A stretch of 64,000 nucleotides of DNA from Streptococcus sanguinis SK355 (GTDB lineage Bacteria > Bacillota > Bacilli > Lactobacillales > Streptococcaceae). Every line of letters starts with the position of its first letter. Position 1 is the first letter of the stretch. The notes below the pieces were generated by a model, which was not told the DNA's origin, did no database searches, and was given only the letters and a program-made list of their open reading frames with translations. Shown in pieces: positions 6,600 to 15,175 of this stretch. Location: the NCBI RefSeq assembly GCF_000212855.1, contig NZ_GL890993.1, forward strand, positions 1,863,603-1,927,602. The letters are read 5' to 3'. The position numbers and the translations under genes were made by a program.

Positions 6600-7340
6600 C
6601 TACTGATCTTCATAGCCTCCACCAGTAATGCCAAAATATTCTTCTAAAGATTTGCCTGATTGAGCAATTTCCTTGGCTTCTTGACCAATATAGCGCAGAT
6701 GCCAGCTTTCAGGCATATAGCCAGTTGAACCTTCCTTACCCTCTAGATAGCGAACGATAAAACCATATTTATAGGCGTTATCTAGAAGCCACTGACTTGC
6801 TCCGGCTTCTTGCACGAGGTTACCACTCTTATCAATCAAGTCAAAGGCTAAGCCGGTCTGATGCTCACTGTAGCCTGGCCGAGCCGAATAGCGGTCTGCA
6901 GCAGCTTTACCGTCCTGATTGACATAATTTTGATAGAGTTCTGTCTGAGTATCATAGCTGCGAAAACCACTGTATTGGTCGCTAATGGCATAACCTTGTG
7001 CCTGCATGTCTGCAATCAGTTTGAGCAATTCTGCTTTAGCAGTCGCATTCTCACCTGGATTATAGGAAGCAGACAAAGGATAGTGTTTATTGACAACGAG
7101 AATCTCATCATATTTCCCTTTGACACTGTAGTAGCTGCCGTTATAAGAAACATTTTCGTCAATATTTTTGACTTCTTCTGCCTTGTTTTCTGCTACTTGA
7201 CTAGAAACCGATTTTTCCTGAGACACAGAAGAATTAGGCTGATTACCTCCAGTACTGCTGTTATTACTCTTGCTGTTCGTAGAACAAGCTGAAAGGCTGA
7301 AAACAGCTACGCTTAGAAGTAATAATTTCTTGTATTTCAT
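6600..7340 (-). CDS. ldcB: M15 family carboxypeptidase lipoprotein, LdcB/VanY-like
   Basis: A peptidoglycan carboxypeptidase anchored to the outer face of the membrane. It has a lipoprotein signal ending in LSAC, a Ser/Asn-rich linker to about residue 60, then the VanY/M15 domain with the zinc motif SEHQTGLAFD and the second motif ESWHLRYIG. In streptococci LdcB (DacB) removes D-Ala from stem tetrapeptides. I start at the ATG at 7340, with GGAAGGTGAT as ribosome site; a GTG five codons upstream overlaps that site. Length of 246 residues is normal. A promoter near 7592 would give a leader of about 250 nt. Confidence 0.88.
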   Translation of the reverse strand: MKYKKLLLLSVAVFSLSACSTNSKSNNSSTGGNQPNSSVSQEKSVSSQVAENKAEEVKNIDENVSYNGSYYSVKGKYDEILVVNKHYPLSASYNPGENATAKAELLKLIADMQAQGYAISDQYSGFRSYDTQTELYQNYVNQDGKAAADRYSARPGYSEHQTGLAFDLIDKSGNLVQEAGASQWLLDNAYKYGFIVRYLEGKEGSTGYMPESWHLRYIGQEAKEIAQSGKSLEEYFGITGGGYEDQ

Positions 7341-7613
7341 ATTGATTATAATCACCTTCCAATTGAAAAAAATTAAGACTGTTCTGAACTCGCATTACCC
7401 AGTCAACGACTTTTTGCCACCATGAATTACCAAGTGTTTTGGCCTGGAGACTAGTTTGTTTGCTTAATCCCAAATCGTTCTAACCAACTGCGTTTAAACA
7501 AATTCTTCTTACTTTAGTTGGGAAGAACTTTGTTTTTTTAGAAATGTCTAAGCCAATCTTCTTTTGACATAGATATTCTCCTATCCTCAATTTATTATAC
7601 TACTATAGTATAC
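7341..7613. other. Gene-free leader or decayed sequence upstream of ldcB
   Basis: No complete gene is seen. On the minus strand a TATAAT at 7592-7597 could start the ldcB transcript. Short open stretches exist on that strand (for example LFKRSWLERFGIKQTN, then a stop) and look like a decayed coding region, but I cannot assign them to a family. Confidence 0.35.
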
Positions 7614-7646
7614 AAAAAAAGGGCCGGAAATTCAATCTATTCCGGC
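7614..7646 (-). terminator. Terminator after rhodanese gene
   Basis: GCCGGAA (7623-7629) / TTCCGGC (7640-7646) with a 10-nt loop and seven T on the minus strand, about 22 nt after the rhodanese stop. It closes the oxidoreductase-rhodanese unit. Confidence 0.85.
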
Positions 7647-7668
7647 ATTTGCTCTTCTTAATCGCTTG

Positions 7669-7968
7669 TCATATCGTCAATTTAGCAGGAAAAGCTTCCA
7701 CTCCTCCTTCAACGTTGATTACTTGGTAACCCTTGGCTTCCAAAAATTCGCAGGCACGCGCTGAACGGCCTCCTTTTTGGCAGATGATATGGTAGGGGAT
7801 TTGTTTATCTAATTGCGCATAGTTCTCCGGTAGGGTGCTGAGTGGCAGATTTTGAGCCCCAGAGACATGTCCAGCTGTAAATTCGTCCACCTCGCGGACA
7901 TCAATCAACTGCAGTTCTTCTTCCTGCAATTTGTCATATAAATCTTTCGCACTAATTTTTTGCATCAT
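7669..7968 (-). CDS. Single-domain rhodanese-like protein
   Basis: A small sulfurtransferase-fold protein of about 99 residues. The typical features are visible: LIDVREVDEFTAGHVSGAQNLPL and the active-site loop CQKGGRS, in which the Cys would carry the persulfide. It is of the GlpE/PspE size. AGGAG overlaps the TAG stop of the upstream oxidoreductase, and two ATG codons follow (7968 and 7965); the second has better spacing. The tight overlap shows translational coupling with the oxidoreductase. The physiological sulfur acceptor is unknown. Confidence 0.88.
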   Translation of the reverse strand: MMQKISAKDLYDKLQEEELQLIDVREVDEFTAGHVSGAQNLPLSTLPENYAQLDKQIPYHIICQKGGRSARACEFLEAKGYQVINVEGGVEAFPAKLTI

Positions 7969-7975
7969 TTTTCTC

Positions 7976-8938
7976 CTATTCATTCATAATCACAATTTTT
8001 CCAAAACCTGCAGTCCCCTCTATAAAAGCATGAGCTTTAGGCACTTGCTCTAGGGAAAAGACACGCCTTGGTGTAACATTGACCTGATAGCGGTCAATAT
8101 AGTCAAATAATTCATTCATCAAGTCTTGGCTCACATGAGCTGAGTGGAAACTTGTCAGAAAACTGTTGTTTTTGATTTCTTCAATTGGATTGAAATCTTC
8201 TAACTCCCATTGCCCACCCAAGAGTCCGGTAACGCAAATAATACCACCCTCGGCAATATGGTCAAAAGAATCCTTGACAGTTGCCGGACCGACCAACTCA
8301 AGGATTTTATCAAACTTATCCTCTGTTTCCAGTCGGCCATCCTGGTCTATAATGATATCGTCGTAGGCTTGGTGCTTGAGCAGAAACTGTTTGGAACCAC
8401 TATTGACTGAGCCCACGATATGTGTGTCTGGAAACTGTGCCTTGACCAGACGAGCAAAGGCCAAACCGACACCGCTAGTGGCAGCCCGAACCAAAATCTT
8501 GTCATTGGGGTCAATGCACAGATTTTTCATAGAGCCTAGAGCAGTATAATAGGTCTCTGGCACTGCTGCCAGCTCAGTCCAGGTCAGGTCGGTCTCAACT
8601 GTATAAATTTGGTCGTTCGGCAGGAGGACATACTCAGCATAAGAACCATCAAAAGCTCGCCCCATTTCACCCATGATGGAAACCACTTTCTGGCCAATCT
8701 CTAAATCTGCCCGAGTCGTCTCGGCAACTTGGCCAACACACTCAATGCCTAAAATCCGAGGGAAGGTGACACTAGGCGATAAGCCCTCGCGAGTAAAAAT
8801 CTCTGAGTGGTTAATCCCAAATCCTCTGACCTTGACCAGAGTCCAGCCTTCTTGAAGTTCTGGAATCGGTCTTTCTTCCAGCAGAAGCTTTTCTGGGCCA
8901 CCCGCTTCGTAAATGACTATAGCTTTCATCGTTTCCAT
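7976..8938 (-). CDS. Zinc-less medium-chain dehydrogenase, quinone oxidoreductase type
   Basis: A 320-residue NADPH-binding oxidoreductase of the MDR superfamily. The N-terminal GroES-like domain reads MKAIVIYEAGGPEKLLLEERPIP and GFGINHSEIFTREG; the Rossmann segment is RAATSGVGLAFARLVKAQ. It lacks the Cys/His ligands of zinc alcohol dehydrogenases, which points to the quinone oxidoreductase group; the substrate is unknown. GAGGTGATTCT precedes the ATG. Its first codons overlap the tail of an ABC-ATPase remnant, so its present 5' region was probably created by a deletion. Confidence 0.87.
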   Translation of the reverse strand: METMKAIVIYEAGGPEKLLLEERPIPELQEGWTLVKVRGFGINHSEIFTREGLSPSVTFPRILGIECVGQVAETTRADLEIGQKVVSIMGEMGRAFDGSYAEYVLLPNDQIYTVETDLTWTELAAVPETYYTALGSMKNLCIDPNDKILVRAATSGVGLAFARLVKAQFPDTHIVGSVNSGSKQFLLKHQAYDDIIIDQDGRLETEDKFDKILELVGPATVKDSFDHIAEGGIICVTGLLGGQWELEDFNPIEEIKNNSFLTSFHSAHVSQDLMNELFDYIDRYQVNVTPRRVFSLEQVPKAHAFIEGTAGFGKIVIMNE

Positions 8939-9126
8939 AGAATCACCTCGCTTTCTACAAAGTTTAGCATTCTAAGCTTAGACTTTTCAAAAAATAAGTC
9001 AGATACTCCAGCAAGATCTAATAGTTGTTTGACAATATCATTGGCTGGCTGTTGGAGAATCCCCTGAGGGAAACCAAGTGGCTGGACACGTCCTTCATCC
9101 AAGATCAAGATAGAGGTACAGAGGTG
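8926..9126 (-). pseudogene. 3' remnant of an ABC transporter ATPase
   Basis: An open stretch of about 65 codons reads CTSILILDEGRV, then QPLGFPQGILQQPANDIV, and ends just inside the next gene. This matches the C-terminal end of the ATPase part of a glycine-betaine/carnitine (OpuCA/OpuBA-like) importer, where the PANDFV motif is typical. An in-frame stop precedes it and the Walker A/B parts are absent. The rest of the transporter is missing from the window. Confidence 0.65.
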
Positions 9127-9213
9127 CTAGCAAACGAGTGATACCAATCTGCTAGGTTTAATCACTCGAAAGAGAAGCTGGATAGCGTTCCTCTAACTCA
9201 GCAAAACGGTTAG

Positions 9214-9702
9214 TTAAAGCTCAAGAACTTGGTAAGAATAACCTAAATCTTGCAAGAATTTAAATAAATCTCTTGTAGAGACAAAAATAGTTTTTTCATT
9301 AGTATTGGGATGGAAAGTCATGATATCCTCTGATACAATGTCCCTATCAAAATAAACTTGAATGTCCTTCTCCTCATTGTTGAGAAGACCAAAGGGAGAT
9401 ACAGTTCCTGCTGGTAGGTTCATTTTCTCTGCCAAGGAGTCCAATGAGGCCATACGAATCCGATCGGCTCCCACTTGAACTTTAAAGTCATCCATATCCA
9501 ATCGTTTCTTGTCATCCATAATGAGTAAGTAATACTGGGTTTTCTTCTTATTGGTTAAAAACATAGTCTTAGTCCGAACACCCTCCATGCCTTCAATATA
9601 GCTATCTGCCTGCTCTGTCGTAAATGCAGGAGGGTGCTCCACCACATCAAAGGTGATCCCCAACTCTTGCAACTTGTTAGCTACTTGTTGATATGCATCC
9701 AT
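9214..9702 (-). CDS. YbaK/EbsC family Cys-tRNA(Pro) deacylase
   Basis: A trans-editing protein that hydrolyses Cys from mischarged tRNA(Pro), a member of the YbaK/ProX superfamily. The 162-residue product starts MDAYQQVANKLQELGITFDVVEHPPAFTT, with the family's conserved lysine probably in FLTNKKKTQYYLL and the GTVSPFGLLNN loop in the middle. A GAGG ribosome site precedes the ATG. It lies 10 bp from the uracil-DNA glycosylase gene upstream and is probably co-transcribed with it. EbsC-like annotation in enterococci refers to the same family. Confidence 0.85.
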   Translation of the reverse strand: MDAYQQVANKLQELGITFDVVEHPPAFTTEQADSYIEGMEGVRTKTMFLTNKKKTQYYLLIMDDKKRLDMDDFKVQVGADRIRMASLDSLAEKMNLPAGTVSPFGLLNNEEKDIQVYFDRDIVSEDIMTFHPNTNEKTIFVSTRDLFKFLQDLGYSYQVLEL

Positions 9703-9712
9703 GCTTCTTACC

Positions 9713-10297
9713 TCATTTCTCCATGATATTTTTTACTAATTTTTGTAAATCTGGTACAACCTGAGCTGCAAACCAAGGATTTTTAGCCATCCAAATTTGG
9801 TTGCGGGGCGACGGGTGGACCAGTGGGAAAAAGTCAGGCAGGTAGTCTTGATAATGCTGAACCGTCTCGGTCAGCTTGATATTTCCTTTTTGATGCAGAT
9901 AATATTTCTGTGCATACTGACCAATCAAAATTGTCAGCTCAATATCTGGCAAAAGCTCTAAAATCGGCTGATGCCATTTGTCCGCAAAGCCCTTACGAGG
10001 TGGTAAATCTCCAGACTTCCCATGCCCCGGAAAATAAAAATCCATGGGCAAAACCGCAAAGTATCCAGAATTATAAAAAGTCTCTTCATCGACACCCAGC
10101 CATTTTCTCAGCCGCTCACCACTCTTGTCCTTCCAGTAAAGCCCTGCCTCTTGAGTTTTCAGCCCCGGCGCTTGTCCAACAATGTTAATCCGTGCATTCC
10201 GAGGCGCCGCAAAAAGCGGCTTGATCCCTTGCTCCGTAAATTTCTGATTATCTGGATCAGCCATGATGGCCTTGGCAATATCCTCTATTGTTTGCAT
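9713..10297 (-). CDS. Uracil-DNA glycosylase family protein
   Basis: A 194-residue member of the uracil-DNA glycosylase superfamily. Motif A appears as NIVGQAPGLKTQEAGLYWKDKSG and motif B as HPSPRN near the C-terminus, with FYFPG between. The family removes uracil or related bases from DNA, but this subgroup is smaller and differs from Ung, and its substrate is unproven. AAGGAG lies just before the ATG at 10297; the TTG five codons upstream includes that site and is rejected. It probably forms an operon with the deacylase gene. Confidence 0.85.
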   Translation of the reverse strand: MQTIEDIAKAIMADPDNQKFTEQGIKPLFAAPRNARINIVGQAPGLKTQEAGLYWKDKSGERLRKWLGVDEETFYNSGYFAVLPMDFYFPGHGKSGDLPPRKGFADKWHQPILELLPDIELTILIGQYAQKYYLHQKGNIKLTETVQHYQDYLPDFFPLVHPSPRNQIWMAKNPWFAAQVVPDLQKLVKNIMEK

Positions 10298-10350
10298 GAC
10301 ATCTCCTTGCAAAGAAACTCATCCAGCAAGGCCAAACGAGTTTTTCTTTT

Positions 10351-11757
10351 TTATTTGATTAGCTCGTAGATAGCCTCCGCGTAAATGGCCGCAGCACGGA
10401 AAAGGTCTTCTACATCTGTAAATTCATTGGCTTGGTGCATAGTGTTGACATAGTCAGGGAACATAGCTCCAAAAGCCACACCGCGCTTCAAAAGACGACC
10501 AAAGGTTCCACCACCAATGACTTGCTCATGTCCTTTGAGACCCGTTTGTTTTTCGTAAACACTCAAAAGTGTTGCTACCAACTCATCATCTGCTGGAACA
10601 TAGTGCGGAGTGTGTCCATGTTCAGACAAACTCACAGACACAACACCAGCAACTTTTTCAAGACCGGTTTGAATCGTTTTCGGATCAGTACCTTGCGGGT
10701 AACGGATGTTCAGAGCAATGGTATTATCAGCCTCGGCACTGTCAAAATGGAAAACACCAGCATTCATACTGAGAGCACCCATTTTAGCATCTGTATAAGC
10801 AATTCCTAACTTCTCACCTGTAAAGTCCTCGTGCAGAACTTGAGCTGCCACTTCCAGATAGGCCTTGGCGTCACCAGCAAAGTCAAATTGGTTGAGGAAG
10901 AGAGCTAAATAAGTTGCTCCGTTGATACCATCCTCTGGTGTAGAACCATGAGCTGATTTCCCAATGACTGTCACTTCAAGAGCGTCGCCATTTTCTTTCA
11001 GACTAGCTGAAAGCTTGTGGGCAGCAGCAAAGTCTTGTAATTTCTTATCCAATTCCGCTGCATCAACTGCTGCTGTAAAAATAGCTGTCGCTGATTCTGG
11101 CACCATATTCTCACGAAGTCCGCCAGTGAAGCTCTTGAGTTTAAAGCTGCCATCATTACTGTTACCAAAGTGGAGATATTCTGTGATATTCCCTTTTTCA
11201 CCGTTAATGATTGGAAATTCTGCATCTGGTGAGAAACCAAAGTCTGGCTCAGGTAGGCCAACATGCTTGAAATAATAGTCCATGTCTTGCCAACCGGATT
11301 CCTCGTCTGTCCCCACCACAAAGCGAACGCGCTTAGATACTGGCAATCCCAAGTCTTTGATGATTTTCAAACCATAGTAACAAGCCATGGTTGGACCTTT
11401 ATCATCAGATGAACCACGTGCATAAAGCTTACCATCAATAATTTCAGGTTTGTAAGGATCTGTATTCCAGCCACTCCCGGCAGGAACTACATCCATGTGG
11501 GCAAAAATCCCAAGTTCTTCCTCACCCTCACCAAAAGTAAAGTGACCAGCATAATTGTCCACATTCTTTGTTTCATAGCCATCGCGCTCAGCGATTTCTA
11601 AAAACTTATGCAGAGCTTGAACAGGACCAGGTCCAAAAGGATGTTCCTTGTCTGCCTTGGAGTCATCACGCTCTGAGTTAATTTCCAAAAGGCTGAACAA
11701 ATCAGCCAAGAGAGCTTCTCTACGTTTTTCAACTTCTGCTTTAAAATCAATTGTCAT
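10351..11757 (-). CDS. pepV: Dipeptidase PepV (M20 family)
   Basis: A cytoplasmic zinc dipeptidase that cleaves dipeptides taken up by peptide transporters. The 468 residues show the M20 arrangement: GIFAHMDVVPAGSGW (metal His and Asp), ARGSSDDKGP (bridging Asp), TDEESGWQDM (catalytic and metal Glu), DAEFPIINGEKG, and VIGGGTFGR near the C-terminus. The length fits PepV. The start is supported by GGGGTAAAATAATG. It forms its own unit, with the nitroreductase 69 bp upstream on the same strand. Confidence 0.94.
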   Translation of the reverse strand: MTIDFKAEVEKRREALLADLFSLLEINSERDDSKADKEHPFGPGPVQALHKFLEIAERDGYETKNVDNYAGHFTFGEGEEELGIFAHMDVVPAGSGWNTDPYKPEIIDGKLYARGSSDDKGPTMACYYGLKIIKDLGLPVSKRVRFVVGTDEESGWQDMDYYFKHVGLPEPDFGFSPDAEFPIINGEKGNITEYLHFGNSNDGSFKLKSFTGGLRENMVPESATAIFTAAVDAAELDKKLQDFAAAHKLSASLKENGDALEVTVIGKSAHGSTPEDGINGATYLALFLNQFDFAGDAKAYLEVAAQVLHEDFTGEKLGIAYTDAKMGALSMNAGVFHFDSAEADNTIALNIRYPQGTDPKTIQTGLEKVAGVVSVSLSEHGHTPHYVPADDELVATLLSVYEKQTGLKGHEQVIGGGTFGRLLKRGVAFGAMFPDYVNTMHQANEFTDVEDLFRAAAIYAEAIYELIK

Positions 11758-11826
11758 TATTTTACCCCAATTTTCAATTCGATCTAAATCGATATTATTA
11801 TGAATTAAATCGTAAATATAACTATA

Positions 11827-12432
11827 TCAACGTTTCTCAATGATTTCATCAACTGGCAAACGATAACTAGGTTCTAGTTTTTCATCAGTATAACCAACAG
11901 TAATCAAGAGTTCCGGACGGAAACGCCCATCAATTTCCAGAACCTCATTAACCTTAGATTTATCGAAGCCTAAGATGATGTTAGATCCGATACCTTGGTC
12001 AGTCAGAGCCAGAACAAGATTCATAGCCACTAGACCAGCATTGAGAGCTAAATAATCGCTCTTTTGCTGTTCACTATAGCGAGCAAACTCAGCTGGCAGA
12101 TTCTGCATATAGAATTGGAGCTGCTCGTCAGAGAAATTTCTCACTCCAGCCACACGCGCAATCTTACGAGCCCGCTTGGTCAAATCTGTATCAGTAAAGA
12201 GGGCAATGGTCACTGGAGCTTCCTTAATCTGATCCACATTTCCACCGAAAGCTGTCTCTGCTAGAGCCTGATTACGCTCCCGCACCACAACGAACTTCCA
12301 TGGCTGGCTATTGTGGGCACTGGGGGCCAACGTTGCAATTTCAATGGCTGTGCGAACATCCTTTGGATCCACAGGTTTGTCATTGAAATGCTTGGTCGCA
12401 TGACGCTTTTTATTGAGTTCTAGAAATTTCAT
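11827..12432 (-). CDS. Nitroreductase family protein
   Basis: A 201-residue FMN-dependent NAD(P)H oxidoreductase. Visible elements are the N-terminal phosphate-binding segment KKRHATKHF, the SAHNSQPWKFVVV segment that packs on FMN, and the C-terminal GYTDEK region. Such enzymes reduce nitroaromatics, quinones or flavins and work as dimers; the natural substrate is unknown. An AAGGA ribosome site lies upstream of the ATG. Confidence 0.9.
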   Translation of the reverse strand: MKFLELNKKRHATKHFNDKPVDPKDVRTAIEIATLAPSAHNSQPWKFVVVRERNQALAETAFGGNVDQIKEAPVTIALFTDTDLTKRARKIARVAGVRNFSDEQLQFYMQNLPAEFARYSEQQKSDYLALNAGLVAMNLVLALTDQGIGSNIILGFDKSKVNEVLEIDGRFRPELLITVGYTDEKLEPSYRLPVDEIIEKR

Positions 12433-12546
12433 AAGTCGTATCCTTTTCTAAATATACTAGCTTCATTTTATCATATTTTGTAAGAGTTTGCAGGAGTTTT
12501 TCATTCTCTATAAGATCTGACTATCAGTACTTGCCACTTGATAAGA

Positions 12547-12672
12547 TTATTCTGTAACAGAGGTTTCGTTTTCTCCATTCTGGCTACTTGAATATCTTAA
12601 GCCCTTAATTAAATCGCTATAACTAGAGCTTCTTTCTTGGTCAAAGACATTCTTAAAGTTTTAATTTTTCAT
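12547..12672 (-). other. Possible decayed small gene
   Basis: On the minus strand an ATG is followed after three codons by a stop and then by 38 open codons (beginning NFKNVFDQERSSSYSDL, ending before TAA at 12547). The composition is protein-like but I recognise no family. The rest of 12433-12730 holds nothing I can support. Confidence 0.25.
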
Positions 12673-12730
12673 AGATGTCTCAAGTCTCGGTTTAGGTTTT
12701 CATTTTTCAGATGTTCAACTAATTATTTAA

Positions 12731-12979
12731 TTAAATTACTATATTCAAATCTTTACCAGAAACTCCATCAAGGAAAATTGGATTTGATGCCGGTTTTAAT
12801 TTTTTCAGTTTAAATTTTTGAATTCTCGTTATTTCGGGTCGAAAATAGATATTCCCATTCGAAAATTTCCTTCTGATAATTTTATCATAGACATCTTTTA
12901 AAAAATCTTCCCATTCCTTAGATAAAGAATTTGCAAAGGCTGCTTCTGCATCTAATAAATACCTGCAAATTAATTTCAA
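12731..12979 (-). CDS. Hypothetical protein downstream of uvrC
   Basis: An 82-codon open frame that begins with a TTG overlapping the uvrC stop and has no ribosome site of its own. The sequence (for example [20 protein letters not shown]) is rich in Lys and looks like a real protein C-terminal half rather than random translation. It may be a truncated gene whose 5' part was lost next to uvrC, or be translated by coupling to uvrC. No function can be assigned. Confidence 0.35.
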   Translation of the reverse strand: MKLICRYLLDAEAAFANSLSKEWEDFLKDVYDKIIRRKFSNGNIYFRPEITRIQKFKLKKLKPASNPIFLDGVSGKDLNIVI

Positions 12980-14811
12980 TCTATGTCTACAATTGGTTCC
13001 GCCACCTCTCGCAACTGTGCTTGTTCCTGCTCCTGAGTTTTCGGATTCAACTTTCTTTGCACCGCTTCTGCCACTGCTCGTGGTACGCCGACTTCGACGA
13101 TTTCATCAACACTGGCTTCTTTAATCTTGGTTAGAGATTTGAAGTGTTTCATAAGGTTTTGCTTGCGTTTTGGTCCCAAGCCTTCAATGCCATCTAGCTG
13201 CGATGAGAAGGAACTCTTAGACCGGAGCTGGCGGTGGAAGGTAATTGCGAAGCGGTGGACCTCATCTTGGATACGCTGGAGTAGGAAAAATTCCTGCGAA
13301 TTGCGGGATAATTCTACAACCTGCAGAGGGTCACCAAAGAGCAATTCATGGGTCTGGTGCTTGTCATTTTTTTGCAGTCCAGCGATGGGAATATCCAATC
13401 CCAGCTGCTCCTGAATAACTTCTTTAGCGACATTGACTTGGCCCTGTCCACCGTCAATGACAATCAAGTCTGGTGGAGTTAGTCCGTCACGAATTACCCG
13501 ACTATAGCGGCGCTTAATGACCTCTCGCATACTAGCGTAGTCGTCAGGTCCTACCACAGTCTTGATCTTATACTTGCGATAGTCCTTCTTACTTGGTTTA
13601 CCATTGACAAAGACCACCATAGCTGATACAGGACTGGTCCCCATGATGTTGGAGTTATCAAAAGACTCAATACGAACAGGTGTCGGAATGTTAAGGAGCT
13701 GCCCTAGATTCTCAATAGCCCCATGAGTCTTTTCAATAGATCTCTCCAAAAGGTCAAATTTCTGCTGAAGACTGACTCGGGCGTTTTTGATAGCCAGATT
13801 GACTAACTGTTTCTTCTCGCCTCGCTGGGGCTTAAACACCTTGGTATCCACCATGGCCCGTACAGCTTCTTCGTCAATATCTGGCGGAATCAAAATTTCA
13901 TTGGGCTTGAGGTGGGATTTTTCCTGATAGAACTGGCCGATATAGGTCAGAAAATCTTCGTCCGGATCATTGTAATAGGGAAAAAGGTTGACATCACGCT
14001 CGATTAGCTTACCCTGACGGACAAAGAAAACCTGTACGCACATCCAGCCCTTATCCACATAGTAGCCAAAGACATCCCGATTCTGCAAATCCTTGGCCAT
14101 GACCCGCTGCTTGGTTCGCAGGGTGCCAATGGACTGAATCAAGTCGCGGTACTCCGCTGCCTTTTCAAACTCCATAGCTTGCGCTGCGCCAGCCATTTTT
14201 CCCCGTAAATCCTCAATAATCTGGTCATCCTGACCCTTGAGAAAGGCTGCCACCTCCTGGGCTAGCTCCTTGAAATACTGGCTGTCTACCTGGCAAATAG
14301 TGTGGGCCTTGCACTGCCCCAGATGGTAGTAAAAGCAGACCTTTTCAGGTGGATTGGTACACTTACGAAAAGGAAAGAGCCGATCTAAAAGCCGCTTGAT
14401 TTCATTGGCCGCTCCGACATCCGGATAAGGACCAAAATAAAGCCCACCGTCCTTTTTGACTTGGCGCGTGATGATGAGGCGCGGATAGGTCTCATTGGTA
14501 ATCTTGATAAATGGATAGGACTTATCGTCCTTGAGCATGATATTGTACTTAGGCTTGTTTTCCTTGATTAGATTGATCTCCAGAAGCAAAGCCTCAATAT
14601 TGGACTCGGTGACAATAAACTCAAAATCCTCAATCTCAGAAACCAGAGCCTCCGTCTTGGTATCATGGCTACCACGAAAATAAGAACGAACCCGATTGCG
14701 AAGATTCTTGGCTTTTCCGACATAGATAATGGTATCGTTTTTGTCTTTGTGAATGTAACAGCCGGGACTGGTCGGCAACAGTTCCAGCTTTGATTGGATT
14801 AGCTTATTCAT
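12976..14811 (-). CDS. uvrC: Excinuclease ABC subunit C
   Basis: UvrC makes the two incisions in nucleotide excision repair, working with UvrA and UvrB. The N-terminal GIY-YIG nuclease domain begins [35 protein letters not shown]; a UVR domain follows around residue 200; the C-terminal half has the RNase H-like endonuclease core ([14 protein letters not shown] and [10 protein letters not shown]) and a helix-hairpin-helix tail ([16 protein letters not shown]). The start is ATG 14811, matching the conserved N-terminus [20 protein letters not shown] ends 6 nt before this ATG, which suggests a leaderless mRNA; there is no ribosome site. The upstream 11-codon extension with a TTG start is rejected. 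Confidence 0.95.
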   Translation of the reverse strand: MNKLIQSKLELLPTSPGCYIHKDKNDTIIYVGKAKNLRNRVRSYFRGSHDTKTEALVSEIEDFEFIVTESNIEALLLEINLIKENKPKYNIMLKDDKSYPFIKITNETYPRLIITRQVKKDGGLYFGPYPDVGAANEIKRLLDRLFPFRKCTNPPEKVCFYYHLGQCKAHTICQVDSQYFKELAQEVAAFLKGQDDQIIEDLRGKMAGAAQAMEFEKAAEYRDLIQSIGTLRTKQRVMAKDLQNRDVFGYYVDKGWMCVQVFFVRQGKLIERDVNLFPYYNDPDEDFLTYIGQFYQEKSHLKPNEILIPPDIDEEAVRAMVDTKVFKPQRGEKKQLVNLAIKNARVSLQQKFDLLERSIEKTHGAIENLGQLLNIPTPVRIESFDNSNIMGTSPVSAMVVFVNGKPSKKDYRKYKIKTVVGPDDYASMREVIKRRYSRVIRDGLTPPDLIVIDGGQGQVNVAKEVIQEQLGLDIPIAGLQKNDKHQTHELLFGDPLQVVELSRNSQEFFLLQRIQDEVHRFAITFHRQLRSKSSFSSQLDGIEGLGPKRKQNLMKHFKSLTKIKEASVDEIVEVGVPRAVAEAVQRKLNPKTQEQEQAQLREVAEPIVDID

Positions 14812-14817
14812 AGGTCT

Positions 14818-14823
14818 ATTATA
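14818..14823 (-). promoter_or_regulatory. uvrC promoter -10 next to the start codon
   Basis: On the minus strand an extended TGCTATAAT ends at 14818, only 6 nt from the uvrC ATG at 14811. A TTGA-containing element lies 15-17 nt upstream. Transcription would begin at or next to the A of the start codon. Confidence 0.6.
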
Positions 14824-15003
14824 GCAAAAAAGGGAAGCATTCAACAGGTAGACACTAGATTATTAGAAAATCATAAGTTTGATTCTTTTCATAGGTAATG
14901 ATGAACTATAACTTCTCTTCATCTCTTCATACAAGTACCAAAAATATATTGCGAATGAGACAAAACTTTCTTCATAATAAAGCGTTTTCTAAGTAAAAAT
15001 CAA

Positions 15004-15015
15004 GCAAGCGATTGC
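15004..15015 (+). promoter_or_regulatory. Upstream auxiliary operator for malXCD
   Basis: GCAAGCGATTGC is a 12-bp dyad of the LacI/GalR type, centred about 120 bp upstream of the operator inside the malX promoter. A dimer-of-dimers could bridge the two sites by looping. Confidence 0.45.
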
Positions 15016-15111
15016 ACAGCTATTTTAATAGGCTTTGATTAAATAAACAGAAATAAAATAGAAAAATTTTAGAAAAATTAATATATTTTTAAAAAAATTT
15101 CAAAAAAAGAC

Positions 15112-15140
15112 TTGACAAAAATTGCAAACGGTTGCATAAT
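15112..15140 (+). promoter_or_regulatory. malX promoter with embedded operator
   Basis: TTGACA (15112-15117), a 17-nt spacer and CATAAT (15135-15140). The spacer contains the dyad TGCAAACGGTTGCA (15123-15136), which would be occluded by a LacI-family repressor. MalR, the maltose repressor of streptococci, is the likely ligand; the site also partly fits a CcpA cre. Confidence 0.75.
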
Positions 15141-15175
15141 AGAATTGTAAATAAAAATTCCGGGAGGAAATAGGA

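Noticed and set aside
7264..7473. 69-codon frame upstream of ldcB
   Set aside because: It overlaps the ldcB signal peptide in another frame and lacks a ribosome site; at most it is decayed sequence.
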